Shown one piece after another: positions 34,331 to 45,830 of a stretch of DNA of 64,000 nucleotides. Positions within the stretch are counted from its first letter, which is position 1. Each line of letters starts with the position of its first letter. The notes beneath the pieces are model-generated. The model had not been told where the DNA came from, did not search any database, and worked only from the letters and a program-made list of their open reading frames with translations. The stretch is from Heliopora coerulea (Eukaryota > Cnidaria > Anthozoa > Scleralcyonacea > Helioporidae), in NCBI GenBank assembly GCA_030142905.1, contig JASJOG010000219.1, forward strand, positions 374,001-438,000, given 5' to 3'. The translations under genes were made by a program, and so were the position numbers.

Positions 34331-34403
34331 TTTGGGACGAACGCAGCAAAATTTACTATACTGTAGTAGTACATAAAAATCAAATCTTATTAATGTACTT
34401 TAC

Positions 34404-34504
34404 CAGCATCTGTAATACGAGACCAACATCCGCTCTCGAATATCTCCACCAAACTTCTGATCAATTAACAACAGCATCACTTCGTAAAGATATAAAGACA
34501 CGGC
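34404..34504 (-). pseudogene. WASHC5 (strumpellin) exon 4
   Basis: Minus-strand exon of 101 bp with acceptor 'TTACAAG' and donor 'GTAAAG'. It encodes [18 protein letters not shown] and [11 protein letters not shown], matching strumpellin (residues [20 protein letters not shown] in the animal family). It starts in phase 0, agreeing with the end of exon 3, and ends in phase 2. The exon itself is intact. Strumpellin is a core subunit of the WASH complex, which drives actin branching on endosomes. It is part of a copy damaged in exons 1 and 2; no exon beyond this one was found further left. Confidence 0.8.
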
Positions 34505-35039
34505 CTTGTAATTCCCAAAAGAAATGCATGAAACAAATTGAAAAATAAAAATATATATATTGTAAATTGTTACGTTAACTACCATATTTCCACTATTTAG
34601 CTCCCAGATTCATTTTAGCCCCCACCCATCTAATAGCTCAGAAGGGCAGAAAAAAATATGCCTCCTTCTTTAAAGAGAGTAGTCTTATTCATTGAAAAGC
34701 AGATATCCTTTAATATGGAAATATGAGCACTATACGAAAAACTTCGATGAAGAAACACGTTCATTTAATCGAAATCTGTTATATTAATAAGCGTCAGTGT
34801 AATATATTTATATCATAAAATTTCTATTACGTACGTAGTGATTATTCAGTTACCATGTTTGTATCCGGCTGTTCGAACACGGTTATGACGTCAGAGACGC
34901 CGCTTAACGCCAGAATTTGTTCTTGGCGCCAATGGGAAGTTCTGATTGGTCTACGAACTTGTCGGAAGAACATACAATTTGATATTGAAAATAATGTTCG
35001 TCATTCGCTATTATTGCTCAGTTCTTTGCTTATTGTATA

Positions 35040-35234
35040 TGAGAAACAGAAACTGTTTTGTTGTGTTTATGCAGCCTGATGCAAACACTTAGAGAGGTTG
35101 GGAGAGTTCTCAAACTGCCGTTTAAACCCTCGACCTTCGGTCTCGGGCGTACACAACAGCATTCGATTTCTCCCAACCTTCTCCTGGAGCTTGCATCAGG
35201 CTATATAAACACGGCAAAACAGTTTCTATTTCTT
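35040..35234. mobile_element. Fold-back MITE 2
   Basis: Arms of about 68 bp (AGAAACAGAAACTGTTTTG...CCTGATGCAAACAC against CTTGCATCAGG...AAAACAGTTTCTATTTCT) around a loop with CCCTCGACCTTCGGTCTCGGG. The loop motif resembles that of fold-back MITE 1. Confidence 0.8.
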
Positions 35235-36469
35235 GATCATTATAAATTACATTTTATCACAAATGCAAGCAACAGAAGACTAAGGTTTATTGAATGACGT
35301 TTCGATGTCATCTTAACATCATGATGAAGTTTTAGTGATGAAAATTATAAGTACGTTCATTTATATAGAGTTGATGACGCATAAATCAAACTGAATCATC
35401 TTCGGACAAATACACGTACTGAACTTACTGAACTATACGTTACCAATAACTTCGAGTCAATAGTGTGAGGCGGTTAATCGGTTAACTGGGAAACATCAGT
35501 TTTATTTAGAGATCGGTTTGTTGGTTTCCTTCACGTTGGAAAACCGAAAAACCAATTGAACATTTATCGATTTGATTTTATCGACTTTGCATTCAACGTG
35601 AATTTGGAATTTTCAACGTGAATTTGGAATCTTCAACGCAAACTTGGAGTTTTCAACGCGAGTGGCGCTCTGTCAGATCATAGGTACAATCATTCGGAAG
35701 TCAGGTTAATGTTTCGGATATCAGGATCAAAAGTATTTGTATCAAATACATAGAATTTCAAACTTTGATCTTTAAATGATAAAGGTTAAACAATTTGTTA
35801 CGATTTCACTATTATTTCATCACAAAGTAAATGCCTGATTCTTTTACTTTCTTTTCATCCACAGTAAGTTATTTAACGTAAAAGATCGGTTACGTCGGCT
35901 TTATCGGGTTTTTCGCAACGGTTTTCGGTTTCGGTTGTTTTCGAAAGCCGCCCGAAACTACGAATTAACCATTTGACGTAAGGGGTCTTTATGCAGGCGG
36001 CGTAGTTTAAGCAGAATACCGTAAACGCTCTATCGAGTCCCCCATCTCTATTAAGGATCCGCTCTTTAATGAGCCTCCACTGCACAACAAGTTTTTAATA
36101 AGTCTCCTCTCTATTAAGACAATCCCCAACAAAAGCACAAAAAAAGATAGCGACTTAGGACTGGTTAGAATCGCACTATATTCTTCATCTCAGCATCTCT
36201 GACTTCCGATATCATACGGGACAGTTTTAGTACTTTCTTATCAAGTTCTGTTTTCAGTACATCAATAATGGTTCTTGACTTGGACATCGCACAACATGTT
36301 CCTGGAACAAGTCCGTCTTCAAGCATACACTTCAGTAGAAACACATTTATATGAGCCTGAAATTATTTCGGCCTCAAGATTGCACGTAACCAGTACATGC
36401 CAGCGGTCATGCTATTTACTATAGTTGGCCGACATTTGAGAAAAATCGTGTCTTCGTCTTTGACTCCCG

Positions 36470-36740
36470 GGGATACTGGTGGCACAGTGGTAGTGCACGT
36501 GTCTCTCACCACTGTGACTAGGGTTCCATTCTGGCTCCATGCAATCATCTGGTTAAAGTTACCTTGGTCACATGTGAGTAGAGTGTTATCCAGTTTGACT
36601 CTACCAAGCACCACAGGTTTTCTCCGGGTACTCTGGTTTCCTCCTGTAGTAACACTGGACCCATTAGGGGTGGCCTTTACTTGACCTCTGGGGAGAACAG
36701 CGCAGTAGCTGATAAGGTTATCCAGTATAAATAAAGGTAC
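36470..36740 (+). mobile_element. tRNA-derived SINE with TTTCTCCGGGT body
   Basis: GGTGGCACAGTGGTAGTGC (A box region, from 36478) and AGGGTTCCATTCTGG (B box region, about 36519-36533) form the tRNA-like head. A body with GTTTTCTCCGGGTACTCTGG follows, a block common in invertebrate SINEs, and a simple ATAAAGGTA-type tail. The long open frames on both strands here are coincidental. Confidence 0.7.
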
Positions 36741-37723
36741 TTTACTTTTATGTTTAAATAAGTTCCCCTCTCTATTAACACTCCCTCCCTAATAAGCCCC
36801 CTGTCTAGAAGGTCTGAAAATTAGTTAGCACGCCAGGGGCTTAATAGAGGGTTTCCAGTAACAATTGTTTCCTCGTGGCTTAATTATAAAGGAACAAACC
36901 TGAGTTATATCAGTCAAAAAACTGATAACTGTATATTGCACACTTTTCTCAGAATTGTTTTCATATCATAAACCCGGCGAAGTATCTTGATGAACTGTTC
37001 AAAAGTATTTCGTGGTAAAAGACAAATGATTTTGATTTGATTATTCTTAAGATTTGTTTATACTATGACCATGATCGATTGTGAGACGATTATGGGTACA
37101 GGGGTATGATTACATGTATGACTGGATATTGTAACAAGTTTAGCTTACATACGTTTTCAATAACACGAACGAGAAACATCTAAGAGTGAACTGAATCAAG
37201 TAAGGATTTTGATAAAAATGAAGATCATGATGACATTAACTATTGCAGTGGTAATGATAATGACAATATTTATGATAACAAATGATGATGAAATGATAAC
37301 GACAAGAATGATAACTTATCTATGAATGTCAGTAGCAATGCTTTGACTTCGTTTTACACTAAAATGTATTTTGAATTTCTTACGAAACAATGACAAGTGA
37401 GTAAGAATGGCAACGGCACTGTCAATGAAAATGATGTTAATGATGAAAATGACATTGATGATTATAACGATAATGATGATGACTGTTACAATGTCCATGA
37501 TGGCAGTGATCATGACAACAAAAAGAATGATGACAATGACAGATAATGAATGATGAAGATGGTGGTAATTAAGGTAATGGTGATGACAATAATGACAATC
37601 AAGTTAATGATGATGATGATGATGACATTGATACTGATAATTACAACAGTAAGAGTAAAGATGACCACCATGATGTAACAATGATAGTTACAACAAAAAA
37701 TAATATAAAAAAATGTACTGTAC

Positions 37724-37808
37724 CATCAACTGTTTGCCATCTGCATTAATCAAGAGTGTTCCTAATGTTTGCTGGATAAAAATACCTTCATCCAGTTCTT
37801 CCAAGAAC
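37724..37808 (-). pseudogene. WASHC5 (strumpellin) exon 3
   Basis: An 85-bp minus-strand exon with acceptor 'TTCTTGTAG' and donor 'GTACAG'. It reads FLEELDEGIFIQQTL, then GTLLINADGKQLM, closely matching the strumpellin segment around [27 protein letters not shown]. The first base completes an AG|G arginine codon left by exon 2, and the exon ends in phase 0, agreeing with exon 4. It has no lesion. It is part of the WASHC5 pseudogene starting at 41863. Confidence 0.85.
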
Positions 37809-39026
37809 CTACAAGAAAAACATAAGTTAGTTCACCATTACCTCTATGGTAAAGACCTAACAGTTCTACAATATGCATAGTTGCCACTATTAACATCCCA
37901 AGACATAAGAAAAGTCATACTTGGTTTAACTTTTGCAGTACTATCTGTGCTACTGTGTCTCTGGTGATGAATGACTTGTCTAGGGTTCTATGATTTCCAC
38001 AGGAAACCAGTATTTCCCCAAAGATTTAAATAGGGCAGCCCACATACATGTAAGGAAGACAAAAGGCCTTTTTGGTCAAGTCAAGGGCTCTTTCTTCAAG
38101 TCAAGGACTCTTTCATCAACTCAATGGCTCTTGATTCACCAGATACTTGCAAAACTACTCTTATAGATTGTTCACAAGTTGTTGGCCAGGCACAGTGGTC
38201 TGCCACAAGTTCCTTTCATTAATTTATGGCACAGTGGTACACAAGCTTTTTTAAGGTCATGGACAGCAGGCCACTACTCTGAAGTTGCCAAGGTGAAACA
38301 TTGGAATACGAAACTTGCCTGAACTAGAATAAAAACCCTAATCCGCACTCTAATCTAGTCACTAACCTTAGTCTTAACTGCAATCAAAATAAACTTGCCT
38401 TAACTCTACAAAAAGGTTTTGGGTTTTGGTCTGGAGAGAAACAATGAATGTCCAACATGTTAAGGAATTTCATTTTTGATACACTGAGATGCTGCTATAC
38501 AACATTTGTGAGTCTATGAAAGTATTTGCGCACATTTCAAACATTGCCTATGGCATCAAGAATGACCAAGCAACTCAGCAGGTAAACATGACCAGGTTAC
38601 TTTGTTGGTATCACAATTGATGAGCAACGATATCTACTCTATACAACAATTTTTAAAGTAATATGTACAGGTAGATGTGGTTACATTCCCAGAGATTACT
38701 TTACAGGTATGTAACAAAGTCAAGCTCCGTCCAGCTCAGTATGAGCTCAGTCAAAGTTTCATTCTAGGCTTCAGTTTTATGGGTGAAGTTTCAAAATAGT
38801 CTGTTCAAAATAAATATTTTTATCTTTATCACAGAAAATGTCAGTGGCTTTGACTTGAACTGAGTCTGAAGATTTCTGCAAATATTGCAAAATTGTCATT
38901 GCTGGTTTAAGAAATACAGAGGGAACTACAGTATGTGGTATCCAGCCAGATAACTAAGATTGCTGTCCAGCACACTAATACTGCTGGATTAAAGTTAAAT
39001 ACCTTGCATACATGTACTTAATGTAC

Positions 39027-39152
39027 CTGTTCATGATGGTGATGCATTTTTGAATACTTTCAAATGCAAGGAAAAATAATCATTTTGTTATGTCAATATC
39101 TCAATATGTCAATATGGTTTTCCCTGCACACTGAATAAAGGTCTTGAAGCTC
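39027..39152 (-). pseudogene. WASHC5 exon 2, copy a (disrupted)
   Basis: After the acceptor 'GATTCAG' the minus strand reads ELQDLYSVCRENHIDIL. It then hits a roughly 20-bp insertion made of repeated ATTGACATA words with a stop, and resumes with FLAFESIQKCITIMNR up to a donor 'AACAG|GTACAT'. The split arginine codon fits exon 3 exactly. It corresponds to strumpellin PELQDLDEEFREN...FYLAFQSVHKYIVDLNR. The insertion breaks the frame, so this copy cannot encode the segment. Confidence 0.75.
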
Positions 39153-39508
39153 CTGAATCTATAAGATGAGAAAAAACAAATTAAAGAAAATTAGATTCTG
39201 GATAATGTACAAAAAGGAGTCATACCATACCACATCAGTGCATATGAGCACACATTTATGTTAAGTAATGGTCATCCAGCAATCTGATGTAAATCTTCCT
39301 TAGTACCAAATAGCTAGAATACTTCTACAAAAATGCTGCTACTTCACATGGACTGTAAAATACAGCAGGTGAGAAATTGAGTGCAAGATAAATTAATTTT
39401 TATCTTTATCACAGAAAAGTTCAATGGCTTTGACCCAAACTAAGCCTGACGATTTCTACAAATAATATTGCAAAATTGTTACTTCTAGTTTAGAAAATAA
39501 AGAGGAAA

Positions 39509-39603
39509 CTAAGCCAGTGATATATTTGTACACACTTTCAAATGCAAGGAAAAATCTTCTCGATATGATTTTCTCTGAATTCTGAATTAAGGTCTTGAAG
39601 CTC
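39509..39603 (-). pseudogene. WASHC5 exon 2, copy b (disrupted)
   Basis: Second copy after acceptor 'ACTTCAG': ELQDLNSEFRENHIE, then a deletion of about 8 bp that shifts the frame, then RFFLAFESVYKYITGL. The donor side has decayed (TTAG|TTTCC, no GT). This copy preserves some residues better than copy a (NSEFREN), so the two halves decayed independently after duplication. Confidence 0.75.
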
Positions 39604-39680
39604 CTGAAGTAATAAAATGGGGAAAAAATCAAATAAAAGAAAATTAGATCTTAGATAATGTACAAAGCAGTCAAATTGAT

Positions 39681-41639
39681 ATCACATTGACAAGGACATG
39701 TAAGAGGACACATTTACATTGATTTATGGTCATGTAGCTCACTCTTCTGTAAACTTTTCTAAGTGCCAAATAGGCCAGAAAACATCTGCAAAAACAACAC
39801 TACTGCATTCTACACAACAGTGAGTGAAACTGCAGTTTAGTCGACTACCATGGGTCAATGACTTACACCATGAGCTCTGTGAAAGTATTAGCACAAAATA
39901 ATGAGGCAACATGTAAAGCATGAAAATATTGGAAAAGATGACATAAGAACTGAAAACAGCAATTTATAAATCATTTACTGTACAGTATTTTTCAGTTAGG
40001 GTTACAGTACAAATTAAGGTTAGGGTAAAGGTTTGGTAAGATTCATGGCAGGAGTTAGTGTAAAGACTGGCATTGCCACAGTGAGTTTGGTCAAAACTTC
40101 AGTAGAGCTTGGAGAGAAATCAATGTTGAAGTCTTGCCCAGGTGGATAAATGTTTGAAATTAATTTTAATTACTCAAAGAACTGTTCTTCTGATAAACTG
40201 TGATGCTGTTTTCACATACAATATTCTAAGAAGTACAAATTGGACAAAGATTGTCACATTCCAGTTTTCAGTGATGAGTTCATCACTGTATTTCATTTAT
40301 ATTCAGTGGTGCCTTCTGTAACCCTATGCCACAAATTCATCAAAATAAACTCCTAGTATGGTGCTGTGTCCTGATGACAGCTTCTCAATGATTCTCAATT
40401 TTGTTTTTACATGTACAGGGTAGTGCATGCAACCATTCAAGTGTTTTTGACTGAAAGAAAGTGCCTTTGACTAGGCCAAAATCCCCTTTTGTCTACCTCA
40501 GGTAGGGAATACTTTTCAAACCCAGGGGATCACTATGTGTCATGGTGTTTTGCTTCATTAAATCTAGGGCTAGTCAGTATGACTTGAAGACACCTGTACT
40601 GTACGTATATAGTATGTTCCCATTATGAAATCTGAGTTCTCTGATTCCTCAATGTCTGTAAGTGTAAAGAGATCTCCTCTAGCTGATGTCTAATTAATTC
40701 TAATGTTTCCCAGATTTTGGTAATTTTTCTCCAAAATAAAGATTACCTCGTGAAACAATAAAAATATCATAAAATAGTTTCCATCCATTGCTGTCAAAGC
40801 TACAGTATTTTTCTGATCACTTGGTATGCCTTGACATTTAAGCACCTTGATTCTTCTTACTGTAAACTGGACAGATTCCATGTATTACATCTCAGTTTCA
40901 TATTGGTTCAAAAAACCACACCAGAATATATTGAGTAGCAACTTACTGAACATCAAATATCTGTACTACTCACAGCCAGCAATTTCAAGAAATTAAGCAC
41001 AAAAATACACTCTAAAGAAGTGCCTCACATTAGACAACAACTTCCAAAGTCAAAATATTACCTTGAAAAACGTGTTTGTGTTCTTTAACATGAATATTGA
41101 GATTTTAAGATGCTTTTTGTCAGGATACTGTATGTTTCTTACTCTCATCCCAAACAATGATCAGGGTTCACAATCAACTACTTCTATCCAGGTGGGATCT
41201 CCCCACCCATCATTTTTCCATTAAATTTCAATTTCCTTAGAAAAAGTTGTCTCTAACTGAGCAAAATTACGAAGCAGTTGTCAACTAATGCGTAAAAGAC
41301 TACTATATTTTAAAATATTTTCGAAAAGCTTGATACAGCTACAAAGGAATTATGCAATCAGAAAGCCACTTTACTTTTATCCAATAGCGCTAGGAAGACA
41401 CTGGACTAATTTTTTCAAAACGTTGCAGCCTCGTCTTGGTGGACAAATGCAAATGAAACGGTGTGAGAAAATTACTAGAAATTAAAGAAGTGAAATGCAA
41501 GACGTAACTCATGGTCATTTTACAAAATCCAATAAAGGCAGGACAGCTCTCATAGTTTCGTCGAAAAAACTTGTCAGTACGTTCTAATAACAGTTAGATC
41601 CGAGTGCATTATCAGGCTAGTTTAGCTCGTCGCACTTAC
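39681..41639 (-). other. WASHC5 intron 1
   Basis: No exon or named element recognised. Degenerate TTAGGGT-like words occur near 39998-40030. Confidence 0.45.
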
Positions 41640-41863
41640 CGCTCTAGCGTCGATTTCGCTTCGTAGAATTCAGGTCCACGGAATTACGACAAATTGGTCA
41701 AAACGTCGTCATATTTCAACTGACCTCTTTTATTATCAAGACGGAATTCAAGCAGAATGAAATCCGACAAACGCAAAAATTCAGCGATGATTGCATTTCC
41801 TCTCCTCACTAACTTTAAGAACGTTTGACCACAAAGATTATTTTCTGCAAGGAAGTCCACCAT
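41640..41863 (-). pseudogene. WASHC5 (strumpellin) exon 1 with stop and frameshift
   Basis: From ATG at 41863 the minus strand reads MVDFLAENNLCGQTFLKLV, RGNAIIAEFLRLSDF and FRLDNKRGQLKYDDV, an excellent match to the strumpellin N-terminus (MLDFLAENNLCGQAILRIV). It then meets TAA where the family has a tyrosine (S-Tyr-F), followed by FRGPEFYEAK. A one-base deletion in 'AAATCGACGCT' explains why the exon ends in the wrong phase: restoring it would give the K-x-DA-x-x|ELQDL join seen in the family. The donor is a perfect GTAAGT. With the damaged exon 2 this marks a pseudogene, unless these are assembly errors. Strumpellin scaffolds the endosomal WASH complex. Confidence 0.85.
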
Positions 41864-41887
41864 TTTGAAAATGATGACTGAAGTCAT

Positions 41888-41897
41888 CTCACGTGAG
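41888..41897. promoter_or_regulatory. Palindromic E-box CTCACGTGAG near WASHC5 start
   Basis: A 10-bp perfect palindrome containing CACGTG lies 24 bp upstream of the ATG. bHLH factors such as TFEB/MITF bind similar CLEAR sites in vesicle-trafficking genes. A functional role here is inference only. Confidence 0.3.
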
Positions 41898-42329
41898 GAA
41901 GGTTTGTACGCATCTTTCGGAAAGTATCGTTCAATAATCGTTTAACGACGATTGGTTCAGCTTATGTCTTATTTACACGATATGATTGACGCTGGTCGTT
42001 TTGGGGGCCAACCACTTGACCTCTTGGGATGATCTCGGGTGAACGAGGATAGCAATTTTTTTTGCCTGAACAAATTGGGCAATATTTTTTTTAACTGAAC
42101 TGAACTCCGCTTTTTTTCCTAACCCGTAGTTGATGCAGGAAATTTTTTTTGTTTTTTTAATTTGGTATTTATTTGGATAAGACATCAATTGGATACCGCT
42201 GGACGCTTTCCTAACTGCCGCAACATCTCGCGTGTTTGGATGACAGTATCCAAAAACGAAAGTGAATTCGGTATTTCTTAAATCTCATTCAAACCCTTTC
42301 CAGAGTTTAATTTTTTGTAAAGAGAAAGC

Positions 42330-44215
42330 AAAAGGAGCTGAGAAGTTCTACAATTTTTCGATTAAGTATATTCGTTTTGATAATTAAATACGCCTATTTG
42401 TATGAAAGAGTAAATATTTACTTTTGCTACCATTTGTTGAAGCAAGAAGATCGGCTTCTGTATCCTAATGTATGTAAACACCCATTTACACGATACGATT
42501 ATCGTAAACAATTGTTCATTCTGAGGTATGTAATGTTGCCCCATGGGCACGTTTCCTGCCCTCTTTCATTCGCATACCAAAGTAGCAATACGTCAGGGAG
42601 GCTTCATTGTACGGTGCCCGGTAAGAAAACAAACACATGTTAACCTAAACCCCACAATTATATATACCATATTTACTCGATGAAGCGCCACGACACTATA
42701 AATTTATAGTTTTTTTGATGAGGCGCTTATTCCGAGGCGGCGTTTATTTGAGGGCGGCGCTCTTTAAAAATTCCCAACAATTTTAACAATAACAGGCAAA
42801 TATTAACAACTGAAACTCATTGTAATACAGGAAAATAAATTTTCGAAGATGGTTTAGATTGAGTTGTGCCGTACTTTTCAGTTGGGCTCCTCGAACAATT
42901 TAGTCTGATGATGTCTCAATTAAGCGCCGCATTGTTGTGAATGAATAACAGCACTTATTGGAGGGTGGTGCTCTGTAATATTCTCGTCTCATATGCGACA
43001 CGTATACACACTTGGGGCGGTGCTAAATAGGAGCATGTGCTTAATCGAGTAAATATTGTAATGAAAATTTTGCAAGGCCAAGACACAGGGGTGTTGGATG
43101 GCTTTTTCTACGAAGAAGGTCCACAAAAGTACAGAGAAGGCGTCGATTTCTTAGGGGAAGACACTTATTTCTGTAGTGAAGATGCGCGCTTTTCTGGTGA
43201 AAGAATGTCACTTCATAGAGTAAAGCTGTGTTTACGTATAGGAGATGCACATTTTAATGTCGAAGTGACAGTGTCATTTTACAAACTCGAAGATCCATTT
43301 CCTCACAGCAGCTAGGAGAAACTACATGTTTGTAGGGAGAAAGTGTGGACCTTAAGACACCAGCCTTATACAACAACCCTATCCGGTAAATGGGCCATAA
43401 GTCGACATCCACAGTTCTGTAAAGTTTGGAGGCAAAATTGAGCCCAAGTGAGCAAGTGGATTGCATAAGTCCTGGTAGCAGTAACTTTTTGGGTACCTGC
43501 TCAAAAACAACACAGTATCCTAATTCATGACTGGACCAACCGTCTTTTACCAACATCCGCATCTCCATAGGACGCTAGCGACGCGAACTTGATTCGAATG
43601 AAAATGTACACTTTTCTCTGCGTTTTGGCCTCCCTTCCACACGCTAATGGCGTTTTCGGTGGCAGAAACGGAGTCTTTCGAAAACACTTTGATCTCCTAA
43701 GTGGAGCGATTCGAAAACGGTGGTTTATCGTTTATGTGCGGACTGCGAGAACGGAGGCTTTACAAAACAATGACATCACAGCGGGCATGAAGCTAGCCTC
43801 CTACGCATGCTCAATAGACCGGCAGAAGCATTTTCCAATCTTTGCTGCATTTACATGTGGACAGGATGACAAATGAAAACAGTTTAAAAGCGGTGGTGTG
43901 GACGGAGAACTTTGTAAGCGTTTTCATGTGAAAACGTAAACGTGTGGACAGGGACTTACTGTGATTAATTAATCTGTGTTGACAACTCGTGGGATTGCCT
44001 TCATATTGTTACTTTTTTCTGACTGGTCTCTCTTCAACTAGTTGCGTGGGTAGGGGTGTGAAAAACAGGTCATGTTTCTGTAAGCCTTCCTCCTTTGTTC
44101 AATTAAATTTTGATACTCACTGGGTTCGCGTAGGGTATAGAAGCACCATAACCCTCGTCCTAACGCTAATCCTAATCCATAAATAGTAAAAACATGCTAA
44201 AGTAAAAAGGAACTA
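42330..44215 (+). repeat. Long dispersed repeat, copy 1
   Basis: Matches 61190-62240 over most of its length (for example 'GACGCTAGCGACGCGAACTT' and 'CTAACGCTAATCCTAATCC'). It includes a nested segment (43585-43965) with GTTTTCGG/AAAACG words of the kind seen in marine invertebrate MITEs. Short frames are not conserved as protein. A second MITE is inserted at 42665-43060. Confidence 0.65.
42665..43060. mobile_element. MITE with TACCATATTTACTCGAT ends
   Basis: Ends TACCATATTTACTCGATGAAG and TACAATATTTACTCGATTAAG (right end reversed) enclose 396 bp rich in GGCGC(T)T words. It is absent from the paired copy at 61 kb, confirming insertion. TA-type flanks. Confidence 0.8.
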
Positions 44216-45372
44216 AGAAAAAGAGAGTAAAATAGCAACTGATGGAAAGAATTCAAAAATTGTTGCTCGCTCTATTTGACCCCAATACATTCCCCATCGA
44301 CCCCATGATATGAGAATGAGCCAACCACTGGACCAGGATCATGTCTCCTCTTCTTGCTAGGTCATGGATATATAATATTAAATAGGTAACGAAAACAAAT
44401 AAGCTATCTGGGCTGTGACAGTAGAGGGGAGATATTTCCTGAGCAACATACAAGGAAAAACAAATTGGTGTGTATATCCTCCCATAGCGAAACTAAAGTA
44501 GAGAATAAAGTGGCATCACGCCATTGGTCAACTTTGATTAATAATTGAAGTAAATCCGGAATGAAATTAGAAGGTCAGAAGTCTACGGTTACATATTTGG
44601 GAAAGTGTTGCTCGCAATAGTTACGTTCGTTGGAAATCAGGGAATATCACTTAGACGATTGCTATAGACTTTGTTAGCCTTCAGGTAAGAAAATCAACGA
44701 TATATACCTTCCAGTAAATGATAACCTCAAACATAGTCTATCAAAGTTCGCAAAACCAAGAACTTACAAAAGATACGTAAACACAAGTGTGCTTCACTCA
44801 AAGCGACGTAACAACTGGGTCACAAAAAGCAAAAAGAAACTCAGTCTCTGTCAAATTGGCGACGGAGTCAACAATGTGACTTAATGACGAGGAAATCACA
44901 TAATAAGGAAAAAAGCACATTTTGGTCTTTCTTTCGTTATGTTAATGTCCTTATGTTGTTATGTCGCTAGTGCAAACTAGGCCTCAAAGTGGCTTAACTA
45001 AACCGTGGCCACACAGAGCGCGGCTAACGTCGCCCCGAAACTCTGCGACTGTACCGTTGGGGAGGACAACCTGCTACAGAGAACGGAGTCATAGGTCATT
45101 ACACAAACCACGGACTACAAGTACGAGTGATAAATTTACAGGATCGCTGCCAAGTTATTGGACACCTTGTTTTTCGCAAATGGATTCCATGGTTTGCAGT
45201 TTTGGACGTTAAGGTCATCTCATCTTGATGCTGAATTCAAAATACCTTCGGTCAAGCTCTTATGATATTCAAAAATATTCTAATACGATATGAATGAGCG
45301 ACTGTAATATCAATGCGAGTGGCAAGCACAGAACAAGAAATAAAGCTATTTAACATGAAGTAAAACAATTAT
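44216..45372. other. Nothing recognised
   Basis: No domain-bearing frame or repeat structure seen. The 83-codon frame at 44961-45212 has no recognisable features. Confidence 0.35.
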
Positions 45373-45830
45373 ACAGTGGAACCCCGTTAATACGACCAAC
45401 CGTTGGGCCGAAAAAATTTGGTCGTATTAACGGGTGGTCGTATTAAGGGCGGTGGATCAGATACGTAACAAATTTTTTTTTTTTAAATGACGTCATGGCA
45501 AACAGAATCAGATTTCAATTAGCATAACGCAAAAACCACAAAATAATCCACAAATAAATTTTATTAACTGAACACAACTCAACAAAATTAACCAAATGAG
45601 ATGAATAACCTTCATAATAAGCCCCTATATTAGTTATTTAAATTTCTTTACATTTAAAAAAATCTGTAAGCTTTCGTTGGTTTTTCCGACACTAAAGCCA
45701 ATCGGTTTGAGCTTGGCAGATTACTCTGGCGAGCTCATTTGCCGTTTTCGAATTTCCTTTCTGTTCGAGAAAATCCAAAGCAACCTGCATAGAGGATATT
45801 GCCTGCCGTTTTTGCTTACAATTTGAAGAC
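45373..45830 (-). mobile_element. Tigger/pogo-like remnant
   Basis: The end TACAGTGGAACCCCGTTAAT at 45373 is typical of pogo/Tigger elements, and TTGGTCGTATTAACGG words follow. On the minus strand inside, a broken frame reads ALDFLEQKGNSKTANELA, then LTDFFK before a stop, which is how many pogo-type transposases end. The other terminus was not found. Dead fragment. Confidence 0.5.

Larger units (their letters stand above)
34505..37723 (-). other. WASHC5 intron 3 with repeats
   Basis: Contains a fold-back MITE (35040-35234), a SINE (36470-36740) and GAT-rich simple repeats (about 37200-37640). No exon was recognised on either strand. Confidence 0.5.
38815..39680 (-). repeat. Local tandem duplication carrying WASHC5 exon 2
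   Basis: Two direct copies (about 38815-39200 and 39380-39680) share 'TTTTTATCTTTATCACAGAAAA' flanks and the exon 2 sequence. This duplicated exon 2 inside the gene. Confidence 0.7.

Noticed and set aside
35268..35335. Further hammerhead on the minus strand (GAAACGTCATTCA with a GATGT/ACATC stem)
   Set aside because: The CTGANGA box is not present next to the stem, so only a decayed PLE end can be suspected.
36363..36684. Overlapping 83- and 95-codon frames on both strands
   Set aside because: They cover a tRNA-derived SINE; the openness is coincidental.
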